64,000 nt of DNA from Hyphomicrobiales bacterium (GCA_016185205.1 JACPOA010000047.1:20701-84700); one strand, 5' to 3'; shown: positions 26,349-35,501, numbered from the stretch's first letter. Numbers and translations are program-made. Notes: generated by a model not told the origin, from the letters alone.

Positions 26349-27056
26349 CTAAATCCCCAGATAGCGGTGCTGCACATCCGGCGCGGCGGCGAGTTCGCGC
26401 GACAGCCCGCTCCACACCACGCGCCCGCGCTCGATCAGGAAATGGCGGTCGGCGACGCGGGTGAGCACGCCGACATTCTTGTCGATCACCAGGATGGCGA
26501 GGCCAAGCTCCTTCAGGCGGACAAGGCAGCGCCAGATCTCGGTGCGGATCAGCGGCGCCAGGCCTTCCGTCGCCTCGTCCAGGATGAGCAGGCGCGGATT
26601 GGTCATCAAGGCGCGGCCGACCGCCAGCATCTGCTGCTCGCCGCCCGACAGCTGATTGCCCATGCTGGTGGCGCGCTCGAAGAGCCGCGGGAACAGCTCG
26701 TAGACTTTCTCAAGCGTCCAGGTGCCGCCCTCGCGCTCCGCCGACGTCGCCACCAGATTTTCGCGCACGCTCAGATTGGGGAATATCTGGCGGCCTTCCG
26801 GCACCAGCCCGACGCCGAGCTTGGCGATCTTGTAGGACGGCAGGCCGCGGATCTCCTTGCCCATGAATTGAATGCGTCCGCCGCGCGCCGGCGTCAGCCC
26901 CATGATCGAGCGCACGGTGGTGGTCTTGCCCATGCCGTTGCGCCCCATCAGCGTCACCATCTCGCCGGGCAAGATGCGCAGCGATACGCCAAACAGCACC
27001 TGGCTAAGGCCGTAGCAGGTCTCGACCTCGGCGACCTCGAGGATGGCGTCAGACAT
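26349..27056 (-). CDS. ABC transporter ATP-binding protein, LivF type (first Liv system)
   Basis: 235 residues, the usual LivF length. Walker A GRNGMGKTT near 38-46, signature LSGGEQQM near 132-139, Walker B LLILDEATEGLAP. The switch region has IDKNVG in place of the usual EQN/THD, so the switch histidine is absent; LivF proteins often have EQN here. Overlaps the livG gene by eight bases. Imports branched-chain amino acids, amides, urea or aromatic acids together with the next four genes. Confidence 0.93.
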   Translation of the reverse strand: MSDAILEVAEVETCYGLSQVLFGVSLRILPGEMVTLMGRNGMGKTTTVRSIMGLTPARGGRIQFMGKEIRGLPSYKIAKLGVGLVPEGRQIFPNLSVRENLVATSAEREGGTWTLEKVYELFPRLFERATSMGNQLSGGEQQMLAVGRALMTNPRLLILDEATEGLAPLIRTEIWRCLVRLKELGLAILVIDKNVGVLTRVADRHFLIERGRVVWSGLSRELAAAPDVQHRYLGI

Positions 27057-27822
27057 GGCCCGCCTCCTGCTCGCCGAGATAGGCCTCGCGCACTTGCGCG
27101 TTGGCGCGGATGTCCTCGGGCACGCCGGTCGCCACCACGCGTCCGTAGACCAGCACCGTGATACGGTCGGCGAGCGCGAACACCGCCTCCATGTCGTGTT
27201 CGACCAGCAGGATCGTGAGATCGCGCTTCAAGGCGCGCAGCATCTCGACCATGCGGGCGGATTCCTCGGGCCCCAGCCCCGCCATCGGCTCGTCGAGCAG
27301 CAGCATGCACGGCTGGCCGGCGAGCGCCATGGCCAGCTCGAGTTGGCGATGCTCGCCATGGCTGAGCAAGGATGCCGGCTGGTCGGCGCGCGCGCCCAGG
27401 CCGACCCGTGCAAGCAAGGCCCGCGCCGGCTCGCGCAATTGCGGCTCGCTCCTGGCATCGCGCCAAAAGCGGAACGAATGCCCGGCATGCGCCTGTACCG
27501 CCAGCGCGACATTGTCGAGCACGCTGAGATCGAGAAACAGCGACGTGATCTGGAACGAACGCGCCAGCCCGAGCGCGCTGCGGCGGTACATCGGCAGCTG
27601 GGTGATGTCTTGGCCGGCGAACACGATGTGGCCGGAATCGGGCGCAAGCTGCCCGCTGAGCTGGGCGATCAGCGTGGTCTTGCCGGCGCCGTTGGGTCCG
27701 ATCACCGCATGCAGCTCGCCGGCCTCGACGTTGAGCACGAGATCGTCGGTGGCGACGATGCCCTCGAAACGCTTGGCCAGGTGGCTGACCTGCAGCATTG
27801 GATTATTCTTGGGCTCGCTCAT
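27049..27822 (-). CDS. ABC transporter ATP-binding protein, LivG type (first Liv system)
   Basis: 257 residues from ATG 27822. Walker A GPNGAGKTT near 39-47, Walker B MLLLDEPMAGLGPEE, switch EHDMEAV. The signature reads LLSHGEHRQLELA, a variant of LSGGQ common in LivG. The C-terminal VPEDIRANAQVREAYLG is typical. Start overlaps the LivM stop (ATGA). The frame is open for a further 120 codons upstream but that part lies antiframe within the permease gene. Confidence 0.93.
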   Translation of the reverse strand: MSEPKNNPMLQVSHLAKRFEGIVATDDLVLNVEAGELHAVIGPNGAGKTTLIAQLSGQLAPDSGHIVFAGQDITQLPMYRRSALGLARSFQITSLFLDLSVLDNVALAVQAHAGHSFRFWRDARSEPQLREPARALLARVGLGARADQPASLLSHGEHRQLELAMALAGQPCMLLLDEPMAGLGPEESARMVEMLRALKRDLTILLVEHDMEAVFALADRITVLVYGRVVATGVPEDIRANAQVREAYLGEQEAGHV

Positions 27823-28823
27823 GCCCGCTCCTTTGCGCGCACCTTGGCGAGCAGGCCCATGATTCCGCCGCGCGCGAACAGCACGACGAGGAGCAGCAAC
27901 GGGCCCATGATAATCTGCCAATATTCCGAGGCGCGGGCCGCCGCCTCGCCAAAGAACGGCGTGCCGAGCAATTTGATGACAAACGGCAGCGCCTCTTCCA
28001 GCACCAGCAGCGCCACGGCGCCGAACAACGGGCCCACCGCCGAGGCCATGCCGCCGAGCACGACCATGATGATGAGGTCGCCCGAGCGGGTCCAATACAA
28101 GATTCCGGGGCTGACGAAGTCGGTGTGATTGGCAAGCAGCGCGCCCGCCAGACCGCACAGCGTGCCGGCGATGACGAAGCACACCAGTTTATAGCGATAG
28201 GTCGGGAAGCCGATGGCGCGCATGCGCATGTCGTTCGAGCGCGAGCCCTGGATGACCATGCCGAAGCGCGAATTCACCAGCCGCCAGACCAGATAGATCG
28301 AGCCATAGAGCAGCGCCAGACAAACATAATAGAACTGCACCTTGTTCGACAGATCGAGCGGTGCCACGAATTGGCTGCGCTTGTAGATGGTGAGCCCGTC
28401 GTCGCCGCCGTAACGCGCCAGTCCGGCGACGATGTAATAGGCCATCTGCGCAAACGCCAAGGTGATCATGATGAAGTAGACGCCGCGCGTGCGCAGCGAG
28501 AGCGCGCCGATCACCAGCGCGAACAGCGCGGAGGCTAAGAGCGCCACCGGCCATTGCACAAAGCCGGAGAAAATCCCCTCGTGCGCCAGCATGCCGACCG
28601 CGTAGCCGCCGATGCCGATATAGGCGGCATGGCCGAAGCTCATCATGCCGCCATAACCGAGGATCAAATTGAGGCTGACCGCCGCCAGCGCCAGGATGAT
28701 GATGCGGGTGAACAGCGTGAGCAGGAAGCGTTGGCCGGCAAGTTCGGCATAAAGCGGCAATAGCACCAGCGCCACCAGCAGCGCGACCGTCACGATGTTC
28801 CTGATGGTAAAGCCGCCGGTCAT
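27819..28823 (-). CDS. Branched-chain amino acid-type ABC permease LivM
   Basis: 334 residues, about nine to ten membrane spans, with the LivM hallmark GYGGMMSFGHAAYIGIGGYA near 54-73 and the EAA-like loop RAIGFPTYRYKLV. Forms the channel with LivH. Start overlaps the livH stop by ATGA. Confidence 0.93.
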   Translation of the reverse strand: MTGGFTIRNIVTVALLVALVLLPLYAELAGQRFLLTLFTRIIILALAAVSLNLILGYGGMMSFGHAAYIGIGGYAVGMLAHEGIFSGFVQWPVALLASALFALVIGALSLRTRGVYFIMITLAFAQMAYYIVAGLARYGGDDGLTIYKRSQFVAPLDLSNKVQFYYVCLALLYGSIYLVWRLVNSRFGMVIQGSRSNDMRMRAIGFPTYRYKLVCFVIAGTLCGLAGALLANHTDFVSPGILYWTRSGDLIIMVVLGGMASAVGPLFGAVALLVLEEALPFVIKLLGTPFFGEAAARASEYWQIIMGPLLLLVVLFARGGIMGLLAKVRAKERA

Positions 28824-29737
28824 TTCTGGCCCGTAGAAAACAGGCCCTCGGGCTTGACCACCAGCACGATCGCCATCAGCAGATAGATCAGCATGGACGA
28901 CAGCGCCGGCGCCGCGGTCGAAGCCGCGTCCTTGCTCAGCATCAGGCGCAGCAGATCGGGAAAGAACGCGCGACCGAGCGTATCGACGAAACCGACGAAG
29001 ATCGCCGCCACCAGCGCGCCGCGGATCGAGCCGATGCCGCCGATCACGGTGATGACGAAGGCCAGAATGAGGATGTTCTCGCCCATGCCGATCTGCACGG
29101 TCAGGATCGGCGCCTGCATCAGCCCGGCCAGCCCGGCGAGCGCGGCGCCCAGCCCGAACACCAGCGTGTAGAGCAGCTTGATGTTGACGCCGAGCGCACC
29201 GACCATTTCGCGGTTCGAGGCGCCGGCGCGGATCAGCATGCCGATACGCGTGCGCATCACCAGTACGTAAAGGAAGCCCGCCACCACCATCGTGACGGCG
29301 ATGATGGCCAGCCGATAGGCGGAATAATTCACGCCCGGCAGTATTTGCACCGAGGTGTTGAGCCAGGACGGCAACGACAGGCTCAAGCCCTCGGGGCCCC
29401 AGATCACCCGCACCAGCTCATCGAAAAACAGGATGAGGCCGTAGGTGCCGAGCACGTGGTCGAGATGGTCGCGGCCGTACAGCCTGCGCATGGCGATCAC
29501 TTCCACCGCCATGCCGACGACGAGCGTGGCGGCCAGCGCTAGCACCGCGCCGAGCACGAAGTTTCCGGTCCAGACTGCGAAGGTGGCGGCGAAATAGGCG
29601 CCGATCATGTAGAGCGAGCCGTGCGCCAGATTGACCAGGTCCATGATGCCGAAGACGAGCGTCAGTCCCGCCGCCAGCAAAAACAGCAGCAAACCGAACT
29701 GCAATCCGTTCAGGCATTGCTCGATGAATAGCGTCAT
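28820..29737 (-). CDS. Branched-chain amino acid-type ABC permease LivH
   Basis: 305 residues from ATG 29737; a longer start 14 codons upstream is less likely because MTLFIEQCLNGLQFG is the typical LivH beginning. GIMDLVNLAHGSLYMIGAY near 32-50 is the family signature and the loop with GASNREMVGALGVN is the ATPase-docking region. About eight spans. Separated from the binding-protein gene by 86 bases that carry a strong hairpin. Confidence 0.93.
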   Translation of the reverse strand: MTLFIEQCLNGLQFGLLLFLLAAGLTLVFGIMDLVNLAHGSLYMIGAYFAATFAVWTGNFVLGAVLALAATLVVGMAVEVIAMRRLYGRDHLDHVLGTYGLILFFDELVRVIWGPEGLSLSLPSWLNTSVQILPGVNYSAYRLAIIAVTMVVAGFLYVLVMRTRIGMLIRAGASNREMVGALGVNIKLLYTLVFGLGAALAGLAGLMQAPILTVQIGMGENILILAFVITVIGGIGSIRGALVAAIFVGFVDTLGRAFFPDLLRLMLSKDAASTAAPALSSMLIYLLMAIVLVVKPEGLFSTGQK

Positions 29738-29779
29738 GACGCGCTGATCGTGGAAATTTTCGGTGCCCCCGATACGCAA

Positions 29780-29803
29780 GCGGCGGCAGCGCGGAGCCGC
29801 CGC
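29780..29803 (-). promoter_or_regulatory. Intercistronic hairpin between binding-protein and livH genes
   Basis: Perfect 8-bp arms GCGGCGGC/GCCGCCGC around an 8-base loop, with no T run. In operons of periplasmic binding proteins such hairpins commonly protect the upstream mRNA from 3' exonucleases, raising binding protein over permease. Confidence 0.55.
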
Positions 29804-29823
29804 CGCCGTGTCTTGCCCTTAAC

Positions 29824-30999
29824 TCACTTCATCGGGCACTTGTCGTGGAACATATCCTGGTTGTCTTCGACAATGGTGGCGACGGTTTTCAGCACGAAGT
29901 CGCCGCTGGCGTCCTTGACCGCCTCCTGCAGATAGAAGTTCTGGATCGGCATGTGATTGTTGCCGAACTTGAATTTGCCGCGCACCGACTTGAAGTCGGC
30001 CTTCTCCATCGCCTTGCGCAAGGCTTCCTTGTCGCTCAGGTTGCCCTTGGTGGCGACCACCGCCGAGTTGATGAGATTGACGGCATCGTACGACTGGGCG
30101 CCGTAGAACGACGGCCTGGAGCCGTTATATTTCTTGATGAAATCGGCCACGAACTTCTTGTTGGCGTCGTTGGGCAGATCGTTCACCCACTCCTGCGCGC
30201 CTGGCACGCCGAGCGCGAGTTCCTTCTGACGCGGCAGCGACAGTTCGTCGATGGTGTAAGCGGTGTAGAGCGGGATCGTCCCCTTCAGGCCGGCCTGGGC
30301 ATATTGATTGAGGAACTGCACACCGGCGGCACCCGGATAGAACACGAAGATCGAATCAGGATTGGCGGCCTTGGCTTTCGACAGCTCGGCGGAGAAGTCG
30401 AGCTGCGACGGCCAAGTGGTCAGCTCCTGGCCGACCACCTTGCCTTTGAAGGTGGAGGCGACACCCGCCAGCATGTCCTTGCCGGCGGCATAATTCGGGC
30501 CGATCAAGAACACCGACTTCACGCCCTTCTGGTTCATGTACAGACCCATCGCCTGCGGCGTCTGGTCGTTCTGCCATGAGGTCGAGAACACATAGGGCGA
30601 GCACAATTCGCCGGCGATCTGCGATGGGCCCGCGTTGGCGATAATCAGGAAGGTTTTCGAATCGACCACCGGCTTGAGCGAAGCCAGCAGCACGTTCGAC
30701 CAGATATAGCCGGAGATGAAGTCGACCTTGTCGAACTCGATCAGCTTCTCGGTCTTCTGCTTGCCGACGTCAGGCTTCTGCTGGTCGTCCTCGTAGATCA
30801 CCTCGACCGGCAGGCCACCCATTTTGCGGCCCAGATGGTCGAGCGCCAGCTCGAAGCTGTCACGCATATTGTTGCCGATCACCGCGGTCGGGCCACTGAA
30901 CGTGCTGACAAATCCGATCTTGATCGTCTTTTGCTGGGCCATGGCCGGCCCGGCTGCGAGCATCAGTGCGGTGCTCGCCACCAATAGAGTTTTACGCAT
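29824..30999 (-). CDS. ABC transporter substrate-binding protein, LivJ/AmiC-like (first Liv system)
   Basis: 391 residues with a GGGAGGAAA ribosome site. Sec leader about 21 residues ending AMA-QQ. The mature protein begins KTIKIGFVSTFSGPTAVIGNNM, the classic start of Peripla_BP_6 proteins, and contains IANAGPSQIAGELCSPYVFSTSW. Delivers the ligand to LivHMGF encoded downstream. The ligand pocket cannot be read from sequence; such proteins bind branched-chain amino acids, amides or aromatic acids. Confidence 0.93.
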   Translation of the reverse strand: MRKTLLVASTALMLAAGPAMAQQKTIKIGFVSTFSGPTAVIGNNMRDSFELALDHLGRKMGGLPVEVIYEDDQQKPDVGKQKTEKLIEFDKVDFISGYIWSNVLLASLKPVVDSKTFLIIANAGPSQIAGELCSPYVFSTSWQNDQTPQAMGLYMNQKGVKSVFLIGPNYAAGKDMLAGVASTFKGKVVGQELTTWPSQLDFSAELSKAKAANPDSIFVFYPGAAGVQFLNQYAQAGLKGTIPLYTAYTIDELSLPRQKELALGVPGAQEWVNDLPNDANKKFVADFIKKYNGSRPSFYGAQSYDAVNLINSAVVATKGNLSDKEALRKAMEKADFKSVRGKFKFGNNHMPIQNFYLQEAVKDASGDFVLKTVATIVEDNQDMFHDKCPMK

Positions 31000-31215
31000 G
31001 TGTTTCCTCCCGGGGCCGTTATCGGCCCTCCCATAAGATGCACTAATGTACCGGCATTCGAGCCAAGAGGTCCACAGCAGGAAATATTATGCATATGGTA
31101 AAATGGCCGCAGAAAGAGGCGATTTGGCCATTCGTGGCGACTATTGACCCCCACCGGACGTGCCTTGCAGTCTATAGGCGGAACAAACCCAACGACTTGA
31201 CAAGAGACAAGGGCT
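31000..31215. other. Intergenic region upstream of the first Liv operon
   Basis: About 215 bases containing an AT-rich patch around 31080-31105 (ATATTATGCATATGG) that is a plausible promoter zone for the minus-strand Liv operon. No RNA gene, IS end or clear regulator box was recognised. A 61-codon open frame here has no ribosome site or protein-like composition. Confidence 0.5.
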
Positions 31216-31314
31216 TTGTCGAAGGCCCGGGAAAAGACCTACGACGCCATAGCGATCGGCGCCGGCCACCATAGGTTGCCCCTCGGCGGCTCGGCCGGCG
31301 CGACGCATCCGTAA
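31216..31314 (+). pseudogene. Remnant of the N-terminus of an FAD-dependent oxidoreductase (phytoene desaturase-like)
   Basis: Reading from TTG 31216, the frame gives SKAREKTYDAIAIGAGHH, nearly the opening of phytoene-desaturase-family and related NAD(P)/FAD oxidoreductases, whose dinucleotide motif is YDAIVIGAGHNGL. After GAGHH the sequence reads RLPLGGSAG and then runs into a stop, so only about 30 codons survive and the GxGxxG motif is broken at its last part. It sits beside a 14-base tandem duplication at the end of the desaturase gene. A decayed gene fragment is the simplest reading. Confidence 0.5.
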
Positions 31315-31318
31315 CAAT

Positions 31319-31346
31319 AATAATTACGCCGGAATAATTACGCCGG
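31319..31346. repeat. Tandem 14-base direct repeat at the desaturase stop codon
   Basis: AATAATTACGCCGG occurs twice head to tail; the second copy contains the TAA stop of the desaturase gene (31338-31340 on the minus strand). It looks like a small duplication at a rearrangement joint. Confidence 0.8.
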
Positions 31347-32387
31347 TTGCGCGGCGGCGAGCTGCCGCAGTTCGCGGAACGAAATCAGCTTGTTGCGGCT
31401 CTCGTCCCACAGCACCAGACGCACGCATTTGATGCTGTCCCACAGCGTCAGCCGGCTGATCGCGTCGAGCTCGGGATGCTCGCGCAGCACGCGCGGCAGG
31501 CGATAATACGGAATGCGGCTGCACAGATGATGCACGTGATGCATGCCGATATTGGCGGTGAACCAGCGCAGGATGCCGGGCAGCACATAATACGAACTGC
31601 CGTGCAGCGCGACCTCGTGCAGATCCCAGCTCGCGCTGTGCGCCCACATGGTGTGCTCGAACTGGTGCTGCACGTAGAACAGCCAGACACCCATGGTGGC
31701 CGCCAGCAGCATGATCGGCAGATGCACCAGCGTGAAGGCGCCGATGCCGATCAGCCAGATCAGTACGCCGGCGATGAGCGCGATCGCCGCATTGGTTCCC
31801 AGCGTGCTCAGCCACGGGGTCCAGCCGCTGCGCATGAGACCGACCGGCAGCCGGTGCTGCACGATGAAGAGATAGGCCGGCCCGAAGCCGAACATCACCG
31901 CCGGATGACGATAGAGCCGATATTTCAGGCGGCCCCAGCGCGACAGCGCCAGATATTCCTGCACCGTCAGCGTGTCGATATCGCCGATGCCGCGGCGCTC
32001 GAGATTGCCGGCGCTGGCATGATGGATGGCGTGCGTGCGCCGCCAGAAATCGTAGGGCGTGAGCGTGAGCACGCCGAGCGCGCGGCCGGTCCAGTCATTG
32101 GCCAGGCGATGACGGAAGAAGGCGCCATGCCCGCAATCGTGCTGGATCATGAACAGGCGCACCAGGAAGCCGGCGGCCGGCACCGCCAGCAGCAAAGTGA
32201 TCCACCAAAATCCGAACGAATAGGACAGCCACATCAGCGCCCACAAGGCTGCCAGCGGGCCGAAGGTGATGACGAGTTCGACGATGCTGCGCAACCGGCT
32301 GGGTTCGCGGAAACGCAGCAGCTTCTGGGTCCATGCGCGCGCTTCGCTGGTCCCGGCCGTATCGGCCGGGGCTTGTCCGTTGCTCAC
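31338..32387 (-). CDS. Fatty acid desaturase (acyl-lipid, DesA-like)
   Basis: 349 residues with three histidine clusters that bind the di-iron centre: HDCGH at 83-87, HAIHH at 119-123 and HHVHH at 283-287, plus HQFEH at 241-245. Four to six membrane spans, with the His boxes on the cytoplasmic side. This layout is that of delta-12/omega-type membrane desaturases that insert a double bond in acyl chains using reduced ferredoxin or cytochrome b5. GTG start with AAAGGA six bases upstream. Divergent from the DUF1932 oxidoreductase gene across 180 bases. Confidence 0.9.
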   Translation of the reverse strand: MSNGQAPADTAGTSEARAWTQKLLRFREPSRLRSIVELVITFGPLAALWALMWLSYSFGFWWITLLLAVPAAGFLVRLFMIQHDCGHGAFFRHRLANDWTGRALGVLTLTPYDFWRRTHAIHHASAGNLERRGIGDIDTLTVQEYLALSRWGRLKYRLYRHPAVMFGFGPAYLFIVQHRLPVGLMRSGWTPWLSTLGTNAAIALIAGVLIWLIGIGAFTLVHLPIMLLAATMGVWLFYVQHQFEHTMWAHSASWDLHEVALHGSSYYVLPGILRWFTANIGMHHVHHLCSRIPYYRLPRVLREHPELDAISRLTLWDSIKCVRLVLWDESRNKLISFRELRQLAAAQPA

Positions 32388-32569
32388 GCTGATGTCCTTT
32401 ATGTCTATGGGTGCGGTTCAGGTCGACCAGCCGAAGGGCCGTCGCGCTCACGCACTTTCGTATGTCTTGGAAACGACTGCTTGGCAGACTAGCGCGGTTT
32501 TTTGATGTCCGCTAGCCGACATTGCTATCAAGGATGGCTGTCGGATAATGCGGCCATGGAGGGCCTGAT

Positions 32570-33409
32570 ATGACACCCATAGTCGCGATTATCGCCCCCG
32601 GCAACATGGGTTCCGCGGCGGCCAGGCGCCTGAACGAGCACAAGGTGACGGTGCTCACCTCGCTTGCTGGCCGCACTGAGGCCAGCGCCAAGCGCGCGCG
32701 CGAGGCCGGCATGAGTTCCGGCGACGATCGGACGCTGGCGGAGGCCGATTTCCTGCTCTCGATCGTGCCGCCGGGCGAGGCGCTGGCGCTGGCCAGGCGG
32801 CTGGCGGGCGTGCTCAGCGCCGCCAACAAGAAGCCAATTTATGTCGAATGCAATGCGGTCAACCCGCAGACCATGAACCACATTGCCGAAGTCATCGCCG
32901 CCACCGGCTGCCCGTTCGTCGGCGCTGCCATTATCGGCCCGCCGCCCAAGCCCGGCAGCAGCAACACCAAATTCTACGCCTCCGGGCCGGCCGCCGGCGC
33001 CTTCGCCAAGCTCAACGACTATGGGCTTGACGTGCGCGTGCTGGCGGGCGCGCTCACCGCCGCCTCGGCGCTGAAAATGTCCTATGCCGGCATCACCAAG
33101 GGCTTTACCGCGCTCGGCGCCGCCATGATGCTGACCGCCACGCGCGGCGGTTCGGCCGAGGCGTTGAAGGCCGAGCTGGCCGAAAGCCAGCCGGCGCTGC
33201 TCGGCTATCTGAACCGGCAGGTGCCGAGCATGTATGGCAAAGCCTATCGCTGGGTGGCCGAGTTGGAGGAAATTGCCGGTTTTGTCGGCGAGGCCCGTGA
33301 CGAGCATGCCATGCTCATCGCCGCGGCGCGCTTCTATGAGCGGATCGCGGAGGATGTCGACGGCGAGAAGAAGGAAGTCGACGAGCTGGATAAGTTTCTT
33401 ACGAAGTGA
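32570..33409 (+). CDS. NAD(P)-binding oxidoreductase with DUF1932 C-terminal domain
   Basis: 279 residues. N-terminal Rossmann domain related to 6-phosphogluconate and 3-hydroxyisobutyrate dehydrogenases, where the usual GxGxxG reads APGNMG at 9-14 (first Gly replaced by Ala). VECNAVNPQT near 87-96 and GPPPKPGSSNTKFYASG are followed by a helical DUF1932-type domain with LKMSYAGITKG holding the candidate catalytic lysine. Substrate unknown. First gene of a plus-strand run with the PaaG-like, PaaI and aspartate dehydrogenase genes. Confidence 0.82.
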   Translation: MTPIVAIIAPGNMGSAAARRLNEHKVTVLTSLAGRTEASAKRAREAGMSSGDDRTLAEADFLLSIVPPGEALALARRLAGVLSAANKKPIYVECNAVNPQTMNHIAEVIAATGCPFVGAAIIGPPPKPGSSNTKFYASGPAAGAFAKLNDYGLDVRVLAGALTAASALKMSYAGITKGFTALGAAMMLTATRGGSAEALKAELAESQPALLGYLNRQVPSMYGKAYRWVAELEEIAGFVGEARDEHAMLIAAARFYERIAEDVDGEKKEVDELDKFLTK

Positions 33410-33445
33410 TTGTCATTCACGTCGCGGCGTTTCATGTTGTGCAAC

Positions 33446-34243
33446 ATGAGTGAGCAACCCATCCTCGTCGAAGCGCGCAAAGGCTATCGCGTCATCACGC
33501 TCAACCGGCCGGACCGGCTCAACGCCTTCAACAAGGCCATGCACGTCGCGCTGCGCGCCGCGCTCGACGACGCGCAGGCCGACGAGAGCTGCCGCGCGCT
33601 CATGATCACCGGCAGCGGGCGCGGTTTCTGCGCCGGGCAGGATCTCAGCGACCGCCTCGCCAAGCCGGGCGAAACCGTCGTGCTCGGCGCCACGCAGGAA
33701 GCCTATTACAACCCGCTGGTGCGCACATTGCGCAGCCTGCCGTTCCCGGTGGTCGCCGCCGTCAACGGCGTCGCCGCCGGCGCCGGCTGCAACCTCGCGC
33801 TCGCCTGCGACATCGTCATTGCCGGCCAGTCGGCGAAATTCGTGCAATCCTTCGCCCGCATCGGCCTGGTGCCGGATACCGGCGGCACCTGGATTTTGCC
33901 ACGCCTGGTGGGCGATGCCCGTGCGCGCGGGCTGGCGCTGCTGGCGCAAGACCTGGACGCGGACAAGGCCGCGAGTTGGGGCCTGATCTGGAAATGCGTG
34001 GAAGACGATGTGCTGATGTTCGAGGCCGGCCGGATTTGCGAGCATTTCGCCGCCTCGCCGACGCAGGGGCTGGCGCTGATCAAGCGCGCGCTCAACGCCT
34101 CGGCCGGCAACACGCTCGATGCCCAGCTCGATCTCGAGCGCGACCTGCAGCGCGCCGCCAGTCTGACTCCCGATTATGCCGAGGGCGTGCGCGCCTTCAT
34201 GGAAAAGCGCAAACCGAACTTCACCGGACGCAAAGGGTCTTGA
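33446..34243 (+). CDS. Enoyl-CoA hydratase/isomerase, PaaG-like (ring 1,2-epoxyphenylacetyl-CoA isomerase type)
   Basis: 265 residues from ATG 33446; upstream TTG-initiated extension is not family sequence. Oxyanion segments CAGQDL at 62-67 and VAAGAGCNLALACDI near 109-123, and D144 in VPDTGG, the single acidic residue used by PaaG in place of the glutamate pair. With the paaI-type gene five bases downstream it suggests phenylacetyl-CoA-like chemistry, but the PaaABCE oxygenase genes are absent from the window, so a role in another CoA-linked pathway is possible. Confidence 0.85.
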   Translation: MSEQPILVEARKGYRVITLNRPDRLNAFNKAMHVALRAALDDAQADESCRALMITGSGRGFCAGQDLSDRLAKPGETVVLGATQEAYYNPLVRTLRSLPFPVVAAVNGVAAGAGCNLALACDIVIAGQSAKFVQSFARIGLVPDTGGTWILPRLVGDARARGLALLAQDLDADKAASWGLIWKCVEDDVLMFEAGRICEHFAASPTQGLALIKRALNASAGNTLDAQLDLERDLQRAASLTPDYAEGVRAFMEKRKPNFTGRKGS

Positions 34244-34247
34244 AACG

Positions 34248-34679
34248 ATGGATGCCGCCACGCTCGCCCGCACCTGTGCCGACGCCATGTGGGCCGACGA
34301 CGCCACCAGCCGCGAACTCGGCCTGCAGCTCATATCGGTCGAGCCCGGCCACGCCGTGCTGGGCATGGCGGTGAGCGGGCCAATGGTCAACTGGCACGAC
34401 ACCTGCCACGGCGGCTTCATCTATCTCCTGGCCGACACCGCCTTCGGCTATGCCTGCAATTCGCGCAATCAGCGCATGGTGGCGCAGTATTGCAGCATCA
34501 GTTATCTCAACCCGGCGCAGCGCGGCGAGCGGCTCACCGCGCATGCGGTCGAGCGCCAGTTGCAAGGGCGCTCGGGAATCTATGACGTGGCGGTCACGCG
34601 CGAAGACGGAACCGCGATCGCCGAATTCCGCGGCCATGCCCGCGCCATCGCCGGCAGCATCGTAGCGGACGCCAAGTAG
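34248..34679 (+). CDS. paaI: Hydroxyphenylacetyl-CoA thioesterase PaaI (hotdog fold)
   Basis: 143 residues, standard PaaI length. The active-site block NWHDTCHGGFIYLLADTAF at 48-66 matches the family: H54-G55-G56 for the oxyanion and D63 as the catalytic acid, with YACNS following. Hydrolyses aberrant or ring-hydroxylated phenylacetyl-CoA esters, recycling CoA in the cytoplasm. Starts four bases after the PaaG-like gene, which supports a common acyl-CoA substrate. Confidence 0.88.
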   Translation: MDAATLARTCADAMWADDATSRELGLQLISVEPGHAVLGMAVSGPMVNWHDTCHGGFIYLLADTAFGYACNSRNQRMVAQYCSISYLNPAQRGERLTAHAVERQLQGRSGIYDVAVTREDGTAIAEFRGHARAIAGSIVADAK

Positions 34680-34688
34680 GAACATCGC

Positions 34689-35501
34689 GTGCCAAACAAA
34701 CCACCCTTGCGTGTCGGACTGGCCGGGCTCGGCGCGGTCGGGCTGGACGTGGCGCGGCGGCTGATCGCCGGCGTGCCGGGTCTCACGCTCACCGCCGTCG
34801 CGGTGCGCGACCTCGACAAAGCGCGCCGCGCGCTGCCGCAACTCGAAGGCATCGCTATGCGCAAGGCGACCGAACTCGCAAACGATTGCGACGTGGTGGT
34901 GGAGTGCCTGCCGCCCGCGCTGTTTCGCGAGGTCGCCATTTCCGCGATCGACAAGGGCCGGCTGTTCATGCCGCTGTCGGTCGCGCAATTGCTGGAGAAC
35001 GAGGATCTAATCGCGCGCGCGAAACAGGCCGGCGCGCGCATCCTGGTGCCGACCGGCGCGCTGATCGGGCTGGATGCCGTGCGCGCCGCCGCCGAAGGCA
35101 CCATCCACTCGATCCGCATGGTGACGCGCAAGCCGCCGGCCGGCCTCGAAGGCGCGCCCTATCTGCGCGCGCACAACATCTCAGTCGCCGGCTTGAAGGC
35201 GCCGCTGAAAGTGTTCGACGGCAGCGCGCGCGAGGGCGCCCGCGGATTTCCCACCAACGTCAATGTGGCGGCGGCGCTCAGCCTGGCCGGCATCGGGCCC
35301 GACCGCACGCAGCTGGAAATCTGGGCCGACCCGGGCGTCACACGCAACACTCACACCATCACGGTCGACGCCGACACCGCGCGCTTCACCATGACGATCG
35401 AGAACGTGCCGTCGGAAAATCCGCGCACCGGCAAAAGCGTGGCGCCGTCGACCATCGCCGCGCTGCGCGCATTGGTGTCGGAGCTGAAAGTGGGGAGTTA
35501 G
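34689..35501 (+). CDS. L-aspartate dehydrogenase family protein (NadX-like)
   Basis: 270 residues, GTG start after AGGAA. NAD-binding GLGAVG at 13-18, the central catalytic loop GFPTNVNVAAALSLAGIGPD and WADPGVTRNTH carrying the catalytic His are diagnostic of aspartate dehydrogenases. The enzyme deaminates aspartate to oxaloacetate/iminoaspartate with NAD(P). NadA and NadC are not nearby, so a degradative or amination role is as likely as NAD synthesis. Overlaps the amine oxidase gene end by four bases, tail to tail. Confidence 0.87.
   Translation: MPNKPPLRVGLAGLGAVGLDVARRLIAGVPGLTLTAVAVRDLDKARRALPQLEGIAMRKATELANDCDVVVECLPPALFREVAISAIDKGRLFMPLSVAQLLENEDLIARAKQAGARILVPTGALIGLDAVRAAAEGTIHSIRMVTRKPPAGLEGAPYLRAHNISVAGLKAPLKVFDGSAREGARGFPTNVNVAAALSLAGIGPDRTQLEIWADPGVTRNTHTITVDADTARFTMTIENVPSENPRTGKSVAPSTIAALRALVSELKVGS

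Noticed and set aside
31089..31274. 61-codon open frame upstream of the desaturase
   Set aside because: No ribosome site and no protein-like pattern; overlaps in another frame the oxidoreductase remnant.
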